DNA from: Bacillota bacterium
Lineage (GTDB): Bacteria > Bacillota > UBA4882 > UBA8346
Direction of reading: 5' to 3'
Assembly (NCBI GenBank): GCA_003501365.1
Contig: DNPP01000047.1
Span: 23,113 to 29,420 of the forward strand
Length of the DNA: 6,308 bases
This document shows positions 5,816-6,308 of the stretch, one piece after another (position 1 is the stretch's first letter; every line of letters starts with the position of its first letter). The notes beneath the pieces were generated by a model. It ran no database searches. It had not been told where the DNA came from and worked only from the letters and a program-made list of their open reading frames with translations. The translations under genes were made by a program, and so were the position numbers.

Positions 5816-6308
5816 ACACTATCACCACCAGTAAAGCGAAATGCCGGGATTGTTATAAATGTATCCGTTATTGTCCGGTGAAGGCGATCGGACTTAATGA
5901 CGGTCAGGCATGGGTGGATAAAGAAAAATGCATTTTATGCGGCCGGTGTATTGATGTATGTCCCCAGAAGGCTAAAAGTATGGTTTCCGGGCTTCCGCAG
6001 CTGGAAACTTTTTTAGCGGCGGGGGATGCGATTGTTTTTTCAGTGGCGCCTTCCTATCTTGCGGGAACCTCTTTATCATCTCCGTGGAAATTAGTGGCGG
6101 CCTTGAAAAGACTAGGGAAGGTAAGCTTTGAAGAAACCGCCTTGGGAGCGGAAGTTATCGCTAAAGAGTATGGTCGGATCTACCGGGAAGGCCAAAGAAA
6201 AACGATTATTTCCAGTTGCTGCCCGGTGGTGGTGAATGTAATCGAAAAATATTATCCGAAATTAATTCCCTGTTTATCCGGTTTAATATCGCCGATGATC
6301 GCCCACGG
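5812..6308 (+). CDS. Sensory-type [FeFe] hydrogenase-like protein, 3'-truncated by window edge
   Basis: The first 165 residues of a ferredoxin/[FeFe]-hydrogenase domain protein. The N-terminus has two [4Fe-4S] sets: Cys11, 14, 17 and 21, and Cys40, 43, 46 and 50. It lacks the longer N-terminal domains of catalytic group A enzymes and begins directly with the two-cluster ferredoxin. The first H-cluster motif is SSCCPVV (134-140), followed by SPMIAH (160-165), in place of the TSCCPAW and SPMQMFG of the catalytic hydrogenase in this window. That form is the one I associate with group C/D (HydS-like) putative sensory hydrogenases. The later H-cluster motifs and any PAS domain lie beyond the window, so group C, group D and an inactive homologue cannot be separated. 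The start is GTG at 5812, with GGAGGT (5797-5802) nine bases upstream; its first four bases overlap the preceding gene. A role in H2 or redox sensing is inferred. Confidence 0.85.
   Translation, partial: MNTITTSKAKCRDCYKCIRYCPVKAIGLNDGQAWVDKEKCILCGRCIDVCPQKAKSMVSGLPQLETFLAAGDAIVFSVAPSYLAGTSLSSPWKLVAALKRLGKVSFEETALGAEVIAKEYGRIYREGQRKTIISSCCPVVVNVIEKYYPKLIPCLSGLISPMIAH

Overview
The window reads as a redox and hydrogen-metabolism locus of a strictly anaerobic, fermentative bacterium, most likely a Bacillota (clostridia-like) species. This rests on gene content ([FeFe] hydrogenase, NfnAB transhydrogenase, iron-type alcohol dehydrogenase, a sensory-type hydrogenase homologue), strong GGAGG-type ribosome binding sites, AT-rich intergenic DNA and operators resembling Rex sites. 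The genus cannot be named from the sequence alone.

Layout. Positions 1-1541 (+): the 3' part of a catalytic [FeFe] hydrogenase gene, whose 5' end lies off the window, overlapping by one base a small thioredoxin-like [2Fe-2S] protein. Positions 1542-1693: a convergent intergenic region with two strong inverted repeats. Positions 3930-1694 (-): nfnA then nfnB, two bases apart. Positions 3949-4077: a 129-bp imperfect palindrome just upstream of nfnA. Positions 5261-4092 (-): an iron-containing alcohol dehydrogenase. Positions 5262-5566: a divergent regulatory region holding a near-perfect Rex-type operator inside the adh promoter, a second Rex-like site inside a promoter facing the other way, an 11-bp direct repeat, and a hairpin in the adh leader. 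Positions 5567-6308 (+): a second thioredoxin-like [2Fe-2S] gene, overlapping by four bases the start of a second, divergent [FeFe]-hydrogenase-like gene cut by the window end.

How the parts fit. The hydrogenase disposes of reductant as H2, NfnAB couples NADH and reduced ferredoxin to NADP+ reduction (electron bifurcation/confurcation), and the alcohol dehydrogenase oxidises NAD(P)H by making an alcohol. All three act on the NADH/NADPH/ferredoxin balance, so NADH-responsive (Rex) control of the divergent promoters makes sense. The second hydrogenase-like protein has the SPM-IAH signature that I associate with sensory hydrogenases rather than the SPMQMFG version of the catalytic enzyme. It may report H2 or redox state, with the small [2Fe-2S] protein as its electron partner. 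Each hydrogenase-type gene has its own small [2Fe-2S] paralogue, and a reversed adh-nfnAB block lies between the two pairs.

Less ordinary points are the long palindrome before nfnA, with a possible promoter in its loop; the paired Rex-like sites; and the double-cysteine SSCCP motif in the sensory-type hydrogenase. No tRNA, rRNA, CRISPR array or intact transposase gene was seen.
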